DNA from: Cupriavidus gilardii
Lineage (GTDB): Bacteria; Pseudomonadota; Gammaproteobacteria; Burkholderiales; Burkholderiaceae
Direction: 5' to 3'
DNA: 56,228 bases
NCBI RefSeq assembly: GCF_008801915.1
Contig: NZ_VZOV01000027.1
Coordinates: forward strand, 1 to 56,228
The translations under genes and the position numbers were made by a program. The notes beneath the pieces were generated by a model that ran no database searches, was not told the DNA's origin, and saw only the letters and a program-made list of their open reading frames with translations. The first letter of the stretch is position 1, and each line of letters begins with the position of its first letter. Positions 24,685 to 34,131 of the stretch are shown one piece after another.

Positions 24685-26244
24685 CTACCCCAAGCCCGGC
24701 GGCCGGCGATGCCGCGTCGCCGCTTCGTAATCGCGGGCGATGCCGAGCAGCAGGCGGTCGTCGCCGGCACGGCCCAGCAGCGACAGCCCGGCCGGAACGC
24801 CGGCCTCGGTCCGGCCCATTGGCACGCTGATCTCGGGAAAGCCGGCCGCGCTGGCCATATGCATCGCCGCCAGCGGATTGGAGACGCGGCAGCGGTAGGT
24901 CGGATCGTCGCGATCGAAGCGCGGCGACGCCGGGCAGGCCAATGTGGGAAACACCAGCGCGGCACAACCGCTGGACTGCATCAGACCGGCGAGCGCAGCG
25001 CCGAATGCGCGCGCGGCGGACAGGCCGCGGCGTGGCGGTTCGTTGCGCGTTGCCAGGGCATGGCGCAGCGCGGCGATCGTCACCGGGTTCGGTGAGCGTC
25101 GCGACGCATCGGCGATTCGCGCGCCGGCCCTCGACGTATCGCCACCTTGCGCATCGCTCTCCAGCGCCTCGATCCGCGCCAGCAGCGCCGCCGTATCGCG
25201 CGGGCATGACGAAGGCAGCGCGGCCAGATAGCGGTCGAGCTGCCCTGCCCATTCGCTTCGCGCGATATCGCCCAGCACGCGCGCGTACAGGTCGCGTGCT
25301 TCGACCGGCAGCGCGACCGGCACGATGGACGTGCCGGCGGCCACGAGATCCGCGCATGCTTGCGAAAACAGCGCGTCGATCTCGTCGTTGGCGCCATTGA
25401 AGTCCGTCACGATACCGAGCCGCCGGCCGGCAAGGCGTTCCTCGGTGCGGTCAAAGCCGGCTTGCGGGACCAGCGTGGCCAGCACCAGCGCCGCGTCGTC
25501 GACGCTGCGGGTCAGCGGTCCCACCGTATCGAAGGACTGCGCCAGAGGAAGCACGCCGTCCGACTCCAGCAGCCCATGAGTCGGACGGAAACCGACCAGC
25601 GCATGCACACAGGCCGGCCCGCGTACCGACCCGAACGAATCGGTGCCCAGTCCAAACACCGCAAAGCCGGCCGCGACCGCGGCACCCGTGCCGCTGCTGG
25701 AGCCGCTGGCGTTGCGGGACAGCCGGTATGGATTCAAGGTCAGGCCGTTGGCCGAGCTGTAGCCGAAGCGTCCATTGGAGGCGGCAAGCTCCGACATATT
25801 GGCCTTGCCGAGCACGATCGCGCCGGCGGCGCGCAACCGGGCCACCACCGGCGCGTCGCTTGCGGGCCGCGCGTCGTGCAATGCCGCGCAGCCGGCCGTG
25901 GTGGGCAATCCCGTGGTGTCGATGTTGTCCTTGACCACCATCGGAATGCCATGCAGCGGACTCCTCGCCCCGTGCCGCTGGCGTTCGCGGTCCAGCCGGG
26001 CCGCCTCGCGCAGCGCGTCGGGATGCAGGCGGCTGATCGCATTGATCGACGGGCCGGCGCGGTCGAACGCCTCGATGCGTGCAAGGTGGCCCGCCACCAG
26101 CTGTTCGGCGGTCAGCGTGCCGGCGTCCATGCGGCGTGCCAGTTCCGCGATCGGCATTTCGAAGACATCGGATACCGGCGCCATCTCGCTGACGGCCGCC
26201 GGATCGGCGGTTGCGGCCCTTTCATCCGCAGAACGATCGGACAT
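24685..26244 (-). CDS. Amidase-signature family hydrolase
   Basis: 519 residues from MSDRSADERAATAD. The Ser-cisSer-Lys triad is visible: Lys in GIPMVVKDNIDTTGLPTTAG, the cis-Ser in NASGSSSGTGAAVAAG, and the nucleophile Ser in GTDSFGSVRGPA. The last motif has SF where most relatives have GG. It would hydrolyse an amide such as an N-acyl compound or carboxamide. It is divergent from a LysR gene. An operator just upstream of its start recurs before the Bug/D-aminoacylase unit, so the two are likely co-regulated. Confidence 0.9.
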   Translation of the reverse strand: MSDRSADERAATADPAAVSEMAPVSDVFEMPIAELARRMDAGTLTAEQLVAGHLARIEAFDRAGPSINAISRLHPDALREAARLDRERQRHGARSPLHGIPMVVKDNIDTTGLPTTAGCAALHDARPASDAPVVARLRAAGAIVLGKANMSELAASNGRFGYSSANGLTLNPYRLSRNASGSSSGTGAAVAAGFAVFGLGTDSFGSVRGPACVHALVGFRPTHGLLESDGVLPLAQSFDTVGPLTRSVDDAALVLATLVPQAGFDRTEERLAGRRLGIVTDFNGANDEIDALFSQACADLVAAGTSIVPVALPVEARDLYARVLGDIARSEWAGQLDRYLAALPSSCPRDTAALLARIEALESDAQGGDTSRAGARIADASRRSPNPVTIAALRHALATRNEPPRRGLSAARAFGAALAGLMQSSGCAALVFPTLACPASPRFDRDDPTYRCRVSNPLAAMHMASAAGFPEISVPMGRTEAGVPAGLSLLGRAGDDRLLLGIARDYEAATRHRRPPGLG

Positions 26245-26253
26245 CGTGTTGGT

Positions 26254-26271
26254 TTCCTTCACGGAATACAT
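26254..26271. promoter_or_regulatory. LysR-type operator TTCC-N5-GGAATACAT
   Basis: TTCC-TTCAC-GGAATACAT lies 10-27 bp upstream of the amidase start, in the amidase/LysR gap. It contains a T-N11-A LysR box and shares 15 of 18 bases with part of the larger palindrome at 29778-29802. Confidence 0.6.
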
Positions 26272-26342
26272 GAACGACAATGGCGCAGCCCCGGCTTGCC
26301 GCCATGGCACCGAAAGCCGCCGCCCGCCCCGAGGATGTCGCG

Positions 26343-27284
26343 ATGAAAAGCACCACCAGCCGCAATCTGCCCGCCCTTGCCAATCTGGTCGCCCTGGAAG
26401 CCACTGTGCGCAAGGGAAGCGTGACCGAGGCCGCCGACGAGCTGTGCCTGACGCAGAGCGCGGTCAGCAAGCAGCTGACGGAGCTGGAGAACTTCCTTGG
26501 CGTGCGGCTGCTCGACCGGCGCAAGGGTGGCGTCGTCGCGACCGCGACCGGCGCCGAATACCTGAAGCGCGTCACGCAGGTACTGAATCTGCTCGAGGAA
26601 GCCACGCTGGAAGTGCTCACCGGCCGCGGGTCCGGCGGGCGGCTCGATCTGTCGGTGCCGGTCTCGCTGGGCAACATCTGGCTGCTGCCGCGCATGCTGC
26701 AGTTTGCCAAGCAGCATCCGCAGATCCAGCTGAACATCACGACCAAGGTCGGGCCCGTCGACCTGCCCCACAGCGGTCTGGACGCCGCCATCATGTACTG
26801 CGGCGGGCCGCCGCCCGGCCATTTCGGCGTCGAAGTCATGCCGCTGGAGCTGTTCCCGGTGTGCGCGCCTGAGCGGCGGCCACGAGGTGGCTCGCTGGCG
26901 CAGGCGCTGCGGCAGCTGCCCCTGCTCCATCAACATACCGCGCTGGACGCGTGGCCGGCGTATCTCGCACAGATCGGCGCCAAGGTGGCCAGGCCGGGAG
27001 ACGGTCCGCGCTATGGCCTGCTGACCATGGGCCTGCAGGCCGCGGTCAGCGGCATGGGCATCGCGCTGCTGCCGGAATTCGTCGCGGGCGACGACCTGCG
27101 GGCCGGCCGCCTGATCCGGCTGTCGGACACCAGCTATCTGTCGCCGAAGTCGTACTACTTCGTCTGCCTCGACGAGAAGCGCGCCAACCCTACCCTCGTC
27201 ACCTTTCTCGACTGGCTGCTGCAGACGGCCAAGGCTGACGCGCACCGCCCCCGGCATCGGCTCACGCCGGCGCGCCCGACCTGA
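26343..27284 (+). CDS. LysR-family regulator (GcvA-like class)
   Basis: 313 residues from MKSTTSRNLPALANLVALEA; GAGG lies 8 bases before this ATG. The winged helix shows SVTEAADELCLTQSAVSKQL. The effector domain has LDLSVPVSLGNIWLLPRMLQ and SGMGIALLPEF. It is divergent from the amidase and convergent (23-bp overlap of 3' ends) with the D-aminoacylase. Both of those units carry the same operator, so it is the best candidate for their shared regulator. Confidence 0.9.
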   Translation: MKSTTSRNLPALANLVALEATVRKGSVTEAADELCLTQSAVSKQLTELENFLGVRLLDRRKGGVVATATGAEYLKRVTQVLNLLEEATLEVLTGRGSGGRLDLSVPVSLGNIWLLPRMLQFAKQHPQIQLNITTKVGPVDLPHSGLDAAIMYCGGPPPGHFGVEVMPLELFPVCAPERRPRGGSLAQALRQLPLLHQHTALDAWPAYLAQIGAKVARPGDGPRYGLLTMGLQAAVSGMGIALLPEFVAGDDLRAGRLIRLSDTSYLSPKSYYFVCLDEKRANPTLVTFLDWLLQTAKADAHRPRHRLTPARPT

Positions 27285-28719
27285 CCAGGGTCGACGTCAC
27301 GAAGCGTCCGGGCCGGTTGGCGGTAGGCACGCCATCGCGCAGCGTCGCCTGCCCCGCAACGAACACGTCCCGGATGCCGACCGACGGCTGCGTTGGCGCA
27401 TCGAAGGTCGCGCAATCGCGGATCGTCGCCGGGTCGAACACCGCAATGTCGGCCACCTTGCCGACCGCAAGGTGGCCGCGCCCCTCCAGCCCGAAGCGCT
27501 GTGCGGGCAGACCGGTCATCTTGTGAACCGCGCGCTCGAGCGGAAACAGGCCGAGATCCCGCGAGTACAGTCCAAGCACGCGCGGGAAGGTGCCCCACAG
27601 CCGGGGATGCGGCGTTTCGTCGGACGGAATGCCGTCCGAGCCGATCATCGTGTCCGGGTAGCTTAGGATGTCCCGCACATCGCCCTCGTCCATGATGAAG
27701 TACACCGCGCCGCCCGGCAGCAAGGCCTCGGCCACCTCGCGCCGCGAGCGCCGCCATTGCTGGGCCAGATCCTCCAGATAGCGGCCGGCGGCTTCCGGAT
27801 GCGAGGCCGACCAGGTGATCAGGATGCGGTCGCACTGGTCGACCCGTTCCGGACGCAGCATGGTCGACGAGGCCGCGTACGGATAGCAGTCCAGGCAAAG
27901 CGGCATCGTGCTCGCCAGTTCCCGCACCTGCGCCAGCGTCTCGCGGCTGCGGCCGTGATTGCGCTTGCCGACCAGCTTGTGGTGCGAAATCACGGTCGGC
28001 ACATCGAGCGCCCGGCCCAGACGGGCAGTCTCGTCGATCGCCTCGGCAACCTTGTCGCTTTCGTCGCGCATATGCGAGACCAGCACGCCGCCCAGCCGCC
28101 GCATCGGCTCGCACATCCGCAGGATCTCCTGTTCGGGTGCCGCTGCCGACGGCGGATAGAAGGTGCCGGTGGAAACGCCGATCGCCCCCTCCAGCAGGGC
28201 CTGCTCGACGTCGCGCCGCATGTGTTCGATCTCCCCGTCGGTCGCAGCACGTCCCAGCTCGGCGACGCGGCGCGCGCGCAGCGTCGATTGGCCCACAAGC
28301 ACCGAGACGTTGACGGCGGCCGGCCGGGCGGCGAACGCCTCGCGGTAGGCCCGCACCGATTCGAATACGAAGCCGCCGCGCATGATGTCGAGCGGCGCCG
28401 GCGGGATGCTGTCGGTGACCAGCGGAAAGAGGCTGATGCCGCAGTTGCCTGCAATGATCGTGGTGACGCCCTGGGTCACCTTGGGCAGCATCTGCGGGGA
28501 CTCGAACACCATCCAGTCGTCGTGCGTATGGGTGTCGATGAATCCCGGCGCGACCACCATGCCGGTGGCATCGACGACCTCGTCGGCGGTGGCGTCGAGG
28601 CCGGCACCGATGGCGGCAACGATGCCGTCGCGCACTGCCACGTCGGCCGAGCGCCGCGGCGCGCCGCTGCCGTCGATCAGGTCGCCGTTGCGGATGATCA
28701 GATCGAAATGAGATGACAT
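27262..28719 (-). CDS. N-acyl-D-amino-acid deacylase (D-aminoacylase)
   Basis: 485 residues of the amidohydrolase superfamily. AGGTG precedes the ATG, and the upstream extension is rejected. Zinc-site and family motifs are GFIDTHTHDDW, TTIIAGNCGISLFPL (the bridging Cys), SHHKLVGKRNHGRS, MIGSDGIPSDETPHPRLWGT and FPRVLGLYSRD. It would release a D-amino acid from an N-acyl-D-amino acid. It starts 11 bp after the Bug gene stop, so uptake or sensing and hydrolysis are probably one operon. The neighbouring amino-acid dehydrogenase could oxidise the product. Confidence 0.92.
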   Translation of the reverse strand: MSSHFDLIIRNGDLIDGSGAPRRSADVAVRDGIVAAIGAGLDATADEVVDATGMVVAPGFIDTHTHDDWMVFESPQMLPKVTQGVTTIIAGNCGISLFPLVTDSIPPAPLDIMRGGFVFESVRAYREAFAARPAAVNVSVLVGQSTLRARRVAELGRAATDGEIEHMRRDVEQALLEGAIGVSTGTFYPPSAAAPEQEILRMCEPMRRLGGVLVSHMRDESDKVAEAIDETARLGRALDVPTVISHHKLVGKRNHGRSRETLAQVRELASTMPLCLDCYPYAASSTMLRPERVDQCDRILITWSASHPEAAGRYLEDLAQQWRRSRREVAEALLPGGAVYFIMDEGDVRDILSYPDTMIGSDGIPSDETPHPRLWGTFPRVLGLYSRDLGLFPLERAVHKMTGLPAQRFGLEGRGHLAVGKVADIAVFDPATIRDCATFDAPTQPSVGIRDVFVAGQATLRDGVPTANRPGRFVTSTLVRSGAPA

Positions 28720-28730
28720 GCCGTGCACCT

Positions 28731-29696
28731 TCAATCGACCTTGGCGCCGCTCTTGCGCACCAGCTCGCCGAACTTCACGGTCTCCGATGTCACCAGCGCC
28801 TGGAAGTCGCGCGGCGATCCGCCCAGCGGCTCGAACGAGAGCCGGTCCAGCTGCGCACGGAAACCGGGATCTCGAATCACCGCATTGACCTCGCGATTGA
28901 GCCGGTCCACCACCTCGGCCGGCATGCCGGGCGCGCCGACCAGCCCCGCCCATGCGGTCAATTCGTAGCCCTTGATGCCGGCTTCGTCCATCGTCGGCAC
29001 CTGCGGGAAATGCGGCGAGCGCCTGGTCGATGTCACGGCGAGCGCGCGCACCTTGTTGCTGCTTACATAGGGCCCGATCGAAGGCACGTTGTCGAACATC
29101 AGATGCACGTTGTTGCCGACCAGGTCCTGCAGCGCCGGGGTGCTGCCCTTGTATGGCACGTGCTCGATATCGAGATGGGCCAGCGTCTTGAACAACTCGC
29201 CGCCCAGATGGCTGGTCGTGCCGTTGCCGGCGGAACCCATCGACAGCTTGCCGGGATTGGCTTTCGCATAGGCAATCAGCTCGCGCACCGACTTCACCGG
29301 CAGTGCGTTGTTGACGGCCAGGATATTGAATGTCGTCACGAGCCCGACGATGGGCACCAGCTTGTCCGGATCGTACGGCAGCTTGCTATAGAGGAACCGG
29401 TTGGTCGCCAGCGTGGCGTTGTTGCCGTAGGCGATGGTGTAGCCGTCGGCGGGCGCCTGCAGCAGGGCCTGCATGCCGATATTGCCGCCGGCACCGGGCC
29501 GGTTTTCGACGACGATGGCCTGGCCCAGCCGCTTGGACAGCGCATCGCCGAACAGGCGGGCAACGATGTCGGGGGCACCGCCGGCCGCGGTCGGTACGAT
29601 CAGCTTGATCGGCTTCTCGGGCCACGCCGCCTGTGCCGACGGCATCGACATGCCGAGTGCGGCCGCCATCAAGATCCATGCGCATGCAATTTTCAC
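28731..29696 (-). CDS. Bug-type periplasmic substrate-binding protein
   Basis: 321 residues with a GTG start; GGAGGAG lies 6-12 bases upstream and gives a signal peptide ending PSAQAAWPEK. Family motifs are PIKLIVPTAAGGAPDIVARL, VVENRPGAGGNIG, ADGYTIAYG and DIEHVPYKGS. It sits directly before the D-aminoacylase, so its ligand is plausibly an N-acyl amino acid or its carboxylate relative. No TctA/TctB permease is nearby. Confidence 0.92.
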   Translation of the reverse strand: MKIACAWILMAAALGMSMPSAQAAWPEKPIKLIVPTAAGGAPDIVARLFGDALSKRLGQAIVVENRPGAGGNIGMQALLQAPADGYTIAYGNNATLATNRFLYSKLPYDPDKLVPIVGLVTTFNILAVNNALPVKSVRELIAYAKANPGKLSMGSAGNGTTSHLGGELFKTLAHLDIEHVPYKGSTPALQDLVGNNVHLMFDNVPSIGPYVSSNKVRALAVTSTRRSPHFPQVPTMDEAGIKGYELTAWAGLVGAPGMPAEVVDRLNREVNAVIRDPGFRAQLDRLSFEPLGGSPRDFQALVTSETVKFGELVRKSGAKVD

Positions 29697-29777
29697 GGTG
29701 CTCCTCCACGATCGCTGCGTTCGATGATGCAGCGAGTATGGAGTAGCGCGCGGCGCCCCGCGTGAAGTTTTGTCGGC

Positions 29778-29802
29778 GATGTATTCCACCACGGAATACA
29801 TC
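29778..29802. promoter_or_regulatory. Perfect 10-bp inverted repeat, LysR-type operator of the Bug/D-aminoacylase unit
   Basis: GATGTATTCC and GGAATACATC around ACCAC, 82 bp before the Bug start. The core TTCC-N5-GGAATACAT recurs at 26254-26271 before the amidase. Confidence 0.7.
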
Positions 29803-29888
29803 GGCAGGCGCCGCCGGACCGGTACCAGACCGGCGGTGCGCCCGGCCTCGCGCCGGCGAGATCCGCCGGCCGGCGGACCTCAGCCCGT

Positions 29889-30854
29889 TCAGTCCAGCTT
29901 GATGCCGACGGTCTTCACGACCTTGGCCCATTTCTGCGTGTCGCGGTTGACCAGCTGCGTGAACTCGACCGGACCGAGGGCGCTCGGCTCCATGCCCTGC
30001 TTGGCGATCGCGTCGCGGATGGACGGCTGGGCGATCACCGCGGCGATTTCCTGTGCAAGGCGGTTGACCGTCGGCATCGGCGTGCCGCCGGTGGTGAACA
30101 CGCCGTACCACGACACGACCTCATAGCCCGGCACGCCGGACTCGGCGATCGTCGGTACGTTCGGCATCGTGTCGACGCGCTTGGTGCTGGTGACCGCCAG
30201 AATGCGGACCTTGCCGGAATCCGCGCCGGCCTTCGCCGACGGCAGGCTGGCGAACGTCATCTGGGCCTGGCCGGCCATCACGTCCTGCATTGCCGGTGCG
30301 TCGCCGCGGTAAGGAATATGCGTGATCGAGACGCCCGCCATGCTCTTGAACAGCTCGGCCGACAGGTGCGAGATGGTGCCGTTGCCCGGCGACGTCACGT
30401 TCAGCTTGCCGGGATTGGCCTTGGCATAGGCCACCAGCTCCTGCACGGTCTTGACCGGCAGATCGTTGTTGACGACCAGCGCGTTGGCGGACTTGGCGAC
30501 CAGCGAAACTGGCTGCACGCCCTTGACCGGATCGTAAGGCAGCTTGCTGTAGATCGACGGCGCAATCGCCTGCCCGCCGACCGAACCGAGCAGCAGCACC
30601 GAGCCATCGGGCTTGCCGCGCGTCATCTCGGCGGTCGCGATCGTGCTGCCGCCACCGGGCTTGTTTTCGACCACGACGGTGGTCTTGGTATTCAACTGAA
30701 ACTGCGTCGAAACCAGGCGGGCAATCACATCGTTGCCGCCGCCGGGTGCAAAGCCGACCAGCATCCGGATGGGGCCCGCGGGCAAGTCCTGCGCGATGCC
30801 ATGGGTGGCGGCCAGTGCGAGGGCGAGAGCCGGGACAATCTTGGAAAACGCCAT
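29889..30854 (-). CDS. Bug-type periplasmic substrate-binding protein
   Basis: 321 residues from MAFSKIVPALALALAATHGI, a typical signal peptide, with GAGG upstream. Motifs: PIRMLVGFAPGGGNDVIARL, VVVENKPGGGSTIATAE and SITHIPYRGD. It follows the FAD/2Fe-2S dehydrogenase genes on the same strand after a 177-bp gap holding a GC-rich hairpin. It may be a partly attenuated last gene of that operon and supply the dehydrogenase substrate. Confidence 0.92.
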   Translation of the reverse strand: MAFSKIVPALALALAATHGIAQDLPAGPIRMLVGFAPGGGNDVIARLVSTQFQLNTKTTVVVENKPGGGSTIATAEMTRGKPDGSVLLLGSVGGQAIAPSIYSKLPYDPVKGVQPVSLVAKSANALVVNNDLPVKTVQELVAYAKANPGKLNVTSPGNGTISHLSAELFKSMAGVSITHIPYRGDAPAMQDVMAGQAQMTFASLPSAKAGADSGKVRILAVTSTKRVDTMPNVPTIAESGVPGYEVVSWYGVFTTGGTPMPTVNRLAQEIAAVIAQPSIRDAIAKQGMEPSALGPVEFTQLVNRDTQKWAKVVKTVGIKLD

Positions 30855-30986
30855 GGTTGAACCTCGATAGGTAGTGTTGGGGAGTGCTCTCAGGTTTCGT
30901 CGCTGTGCTGGTGCAATCGGCAAGACTCGGCATTCCCTCGGGGCGATCCGGCCTTGCTCGCTTATTGTGGTGTTGCTGTGTTCAGG

Positions 30987-31007
30987 CCGGCCCGCGGCGC
31001 GGGCCGG
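30987..31007 (-). promoter_or_regulatory. GC-rich hairpin between dehydrogenase and Bug genes
   Basis: CCGGCCCG and CGGGCCGG form a perfect stem around CGGCG with no T-run after it on the minus strand. It may stabilise or process the mRNA rather than terminate it. Confidence 0.5.
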
Positions 31008-31031
31008 TGGTCTGCATCGCCGTGTCGCGCT

Positions 31032-32528
31032 TCACTTCTTGAAGCGCACCACGGCCTCGCGCGATGCCTGCGTCTGCGGCAGCGTCGCGATCTCGCCGAG
31101 CGTCACCGGCTTGGTCGGAAAACGCAGCCGGTAGTAGCCCACGTCGCGCGGATGGCGCTGCTGCTCGTCGGCGATCAGCTCGGTGACGGTCAGCCCGCAG
31201 AAGCGCCCCTGGCAAGGACCCATGCCGCAGCGCAGGAATGCCTTCAGCTGGTTGGGACCCTGGCAGCCGATGCGCGCGGCGTGGCGCACCTGTTCCGCGG
31301 TCGCTTCCTCGCAGCGACAGACGATCGTGTCGCCGACCGGGCGCCGGAACTGGGCGAGCGGGCGGTACAGGATTTCGAAGAACTCGCGCCCGCGCGTCGC
31401 CCTGGCAAGCGCCGCAAGATGCGTCGCGGCCTCCCTGTCGCGCGTGGCGATGCCGATCCGGCCGAGGTCCGCGGCGGCATGCAGCGCCGCGATCCGGCCG
31501 CGATGCTCCGCGGCCACCGCCCCCGCGATGCCGGCGCCATCGCCGGCAATGGTCAGGTGCGGCACCGAGGTCGCGCCCCAGGCGTCCACCACGGGTTCCC
31601 AGCAGTCCTGCCGCTCGTTCCATGCATGCTCCGCACCGGCCGCGCGCGACAGGTTGGTATTGGGCACGACGCCCTGGTGCAGCAGCACCTGGTCGACCGC
31701 GATCGTGCGGTCCTGCCCACCGGCCTGATAGCGCAATTGAGCGACCTTGCCGTCGGCGCCGGCCAGCGCTTCAAGCGCCGTCACGCCGCTGACGATCGGC
31801 ACGGCCTTGCGGACCGCGCGCAGCAGCTTCAGCCCCTTGCCGAGATAAGGCGAACGCAGGAAGCCCCAGGCATGCGGCAGCGCCTTGCGCCATTGGCCGG
31901 CGTCCGTGGTTTCGAGAATGGCTTCGAGCTTGACGCCCGCATTCAGGTACTGCCACGCCAGCAGATAGAGCAGCGGACCGCCGCCGGCCAGCACCGTGCG
32001 CCCCTCCGGGACGACGCCGGACGTCTTCAGCAGGATCTGCGCCGCGCCGGCGGTGATGACGCCCGGCAATGTCCAGCCGGGAATCGGGAACGGCCGTTCC
32101 TGCGCGCCGATCGCCAGCACGATATGGCGGCAATGCAGCAGCCCGGCCTGCGGATCCTGGCCGGGCCGCGCGACCGAATAGGCGACCTCGAAGCCCGCGC
32201 GACGGTTCTCGCCCTGCCCTTCGGCGCCAGCAGCGGCTTGCCCTTCGCGGGCATTGATCGACCACACGGTGGCGCCGGACAGATGCCGCGCCCCGCTTCT
32301 GGCGAACGGCTCGAGCAGGCTCTCGCCGTGCCAGTAGTCCTCGCCGAGGATCGCCCGATTGCGCACCGGCGTATTGCCGATGGCGCGATAGATCTGTCCG
32401 CCTGGCGCCGGCTGCTCGTCGATCAGCACCGTCGACAGACCGAGCCCGGCGGCACGGGTCGCGGCAGCCAGGCCGGCGGGGCCTGCGCCCACCACGAGCA
32501 GGTCGCAGGTCAAGATGTCCACGGTCAT
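31032..32528 (-). CDS. FAD-dependent oxidoreductase with BFD-like 2Fe-2S end (HcnB/OoxA-like subunit)
   Basis: 498 residues. An N-terminal FAD fold (VVGAGPAGLAAATRAAGLGL), a second dinucleotide region (AIGAQERPFPIPGW, then TVLAGGGPLLYLL) and a C-terminal Cys cluster CRCEEATAEQV, CQGPNQ, CGMGPCQGRFC of the BFD type. It is the alpha-type subunit of heterotrimeric dehydrogenases such as hydrogen cyanide synthase, opine oxidase and D-hydroxyproline dehydrogenase. It overlaps the 2Fe-2S gene as ATGA. With the next two genes it makes the complete set. The substrate is probably an amino acid or secondary amine. Confidence 0.9.
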   Translation of the reverse strand: MTVDILTCDLLVVGAGPAGLAAATRAAGLGLSTVLIDEQPAPGGQIYRAIGNTPVRNRAILGEDYWHGESLLEPFARSGARHLSGATVWSINAREGQAAAGAEGQGENRRAGFEVAYSVARPGQDPQAGLLHCRHIVLAIGAQERPFPIPGWTLPGVITAGAAQILLKTSGVVPEGRTVLAGGGPLLYLLAWQYLNAGVKLEAILETTDAGQWRKALPHAWGFLRSPYLGKGLKLLRAVRKAVPIVSGVTALEALAGADGKVAQLRYQAGGQDRTIAVDQVLLHQGVVPNTNLSRAAGAEHAWNERQDCWEPVVDAWGATSVPHLTIAGDGAGIAGAVAAEHRGRIAALHAAADLGRIGIATRDREAATHLAALARATRGREFFEILYRPLAQFRRPVGDTIVCRCEEATAEQVRHAARIGCQGPNQLKAFLRCGMGPCQGRFCGLTVTELIADEQQRHPRDVGYYRLRFPTKPVTLGEIATLPQTQASREAVVRFKK

Positions 32529-32833
32529 GCGGCCACCTCGCGCGCGCCAAGCTGGCGCTCCACCGTCATGCCCTCGCGCACCGGGGTCATGCAGGCCTGC
32601 TGGTTGGGCCGGCCGTCGATGCGCACGAGGCAGTCGTAGCAGACGCCCATCATGCAGAACGGTCCGCGCGCGGCGCCGGACACCGCGGTATCCCGGCACG
32701 CGAGCACGCCGGCGGCAAACAGCGCCGCGGCGACGCTGTCGCCCTCCCGGCATTCCAGCGAGGCACCATCGACCGTGACCCGCACCTTGCGGTCCGCCTC
32801 TTGCAAGACGGCCGCGTCAATTCTTCGGAACAT
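32525..32833 (-). CDS. Small 2Fe-2S subunit of the dehydrogenase (HcnA/OoxX-like)
   Basis: 102 residues. A plant-type ferredoxin fold reduced to its core: CREGDSVAAALFAAGVLACR, then FCMMGVCYDCLV and QACM give the four cluster Cys. It would pass electrons between the FAD subunits or to the membrane. It overlaps the gene before it by 17 bp and the one after it by 4 bp, so all three subunits are translated together. Confidence 0.9.
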   Translation of the reverse strand: MFRRIDAAVLQEADRKVRVTVDGASLECREGDSVAAALFAAGVLACRDTAVSGAARGPFCMMGVCYDCLVRIDGRPNQQACMTPVREGMTVERQLGAREVAA

Positions 32834-33959
32834 GAAACCTCCGGGTCGAGAAAGTGGCCAGCTCGGGCGGCAGTTCGCCGGCGGCGATCATCGGGGCCAG
32901 ATGCAGCGCGTGCGTTGCCGCCAGCGTCACGCCGCTGTGGCAGGTCACGACGAACGCGCCAGGATGCGTGCCCGATTGCTCGTAGACCGGGAAGCCGTCC
33001 TTGGCGCGCACGCGCAGCGCGGACCAGGCGCGCACCGCGCGCACGTCGCGCAGCGCGGGCAGCGTGCGCACGGCACGGTCGGCCAGCGTGGCCAGCACGG
33101 GCAGCGTGGTGACGTGGTCGTTGTAGCCGGCGTCTTCCTGCGAGTCGCCGACCAGCCAGCTGCCCTCGTCGTTCTGGCGCAGCGTGACCATCGGCGTATC
33201 GAGCAGCCGGCGCGTGCGCTCGAGGACCAGGATCTGGCCGCGTTGCGGGGCCATCGGCAGATCGATGCCGACCATGCGGCCCAGATCGCCATTGCGCAGC
33301 CCGCCGGCCAGCACGACCTTGCGCGCACGCACGACCCCGTTGGCGGTGGTCAGCACGAATTCGCCGCCGGCCTGCTGTACGATGCCGGTCACGCCGTGGT
33401 GCGGCAGGTATTGCACCCCGCTGGTGCTGAAGGCGGTATGGAACGCGCGCAGCAGCTTCAGCGGATTGACGATGCCGTCGTGCGGGGTCCAGATCGCGCC
33501 GGTCACATCCGGTCCGAGGCCCGGCACCAGCGACGCGGCCTGATGGTGGTCCAGCAGGTTCCACTCATAGGGCTCGACGTCCGGCTGCGACATCAGCGTG
33601 TTGACCCACGCCAGCCGCGCCTCGATCTCGTAGTCACCCATCAGCGGCGTCAGGCCGCCCTTCTGCTCGAGCGCGACGTCGATGCCGGTCTCCTGCAGCA
33701 GGTCCGCGGCCAGCGTCGGCCACAGCCGCGTGGACTTGAGTGTCCAGCGGCTGTAGGCGCCCATGCCATAGCCCTTGCTCTGCAGCCAGACCAGGCCAAA
33801 ATTGCCGCGGGACGCCCGCAGCGCAATATCGCCCTCGTCGAGCACGGCGATCGAACCGGCATGCTGGCGCAGCCCATAGGCCAACGCCGAGCCGACCAGG
33901 CCGCCGCCAACCACGGCGACGTCGAACAACGGATATCGGGAAGGTGAGGCTGCCGGCAT
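32817..33959 (-). CDS. FAD-dependent amino-acid oxidase-like catalytic subunit (DAO fold, HcnC/OoxB-like)
   Basis: 380 residues. The N-terminal FAD motif is VAVVGGGLVGSALAYGLRQH; the DAO-fold C-terminus contains GAFVVTCHSGVTLAATHALH. It is the catalytic (beta-type) subunit that oxidises the C-N bond of the substrate. The start MPAASPSRYPLFDVAV is chosen because FAD folds begin within about 20 residues. It is the first gene of the three-gene set and lies 172 bp downstream of a LysR gene on the same strand. Confidence 0.9.
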   Translation of the reverse strand: MPAASPSRYPLFDVAVVGGGLVGSALAYGLRQHAGSIAVLDEGDIALRASRGNFGLVWLQSKGYGMGAYSRWTLKSTRLWPTLAADLLQETGIDVALEQKGGLTPLMGDYEIEARLAWVNTLMSQPDVEPYEWNLLDHHQAASLVPGLGPDVTGAIWTPHDGIVNPLKLLRAFHTAFSTSGVQYLPHHGVTGIVQQAGGEFVLTTANGVVRARKVVLAGGLRNGDLGRMVGIDLPMAPQRGQILVLERTRRLLDTPMVTLRQNDEGSWLVGDSQEDAGYNDHVTTLPVLATLADRAVRTLPALRDVRAVRAWSALRVRAKDGFPVYEQSGTHPGAFVVTCHSGVTLAATHALHLAPMIAAGELPPELATFSTRRFHVPKN

Positions 33960-34131
33960 CAGGCGCGCCTCCGCAGCGAACGATGCGGGCCTTGGGCCCT
34001 GGTGAATCTCATGTGGGTCTCGCAGGAATCGTGATGCCACCGGTCGGATCGCCTGTCCGGATTCGACCAGGCCGGTGTGTCGGTTCGAGCGAGTATGCGG
34101 CGCGCGCACCGCAGCGGCAAATACGAGTCCG

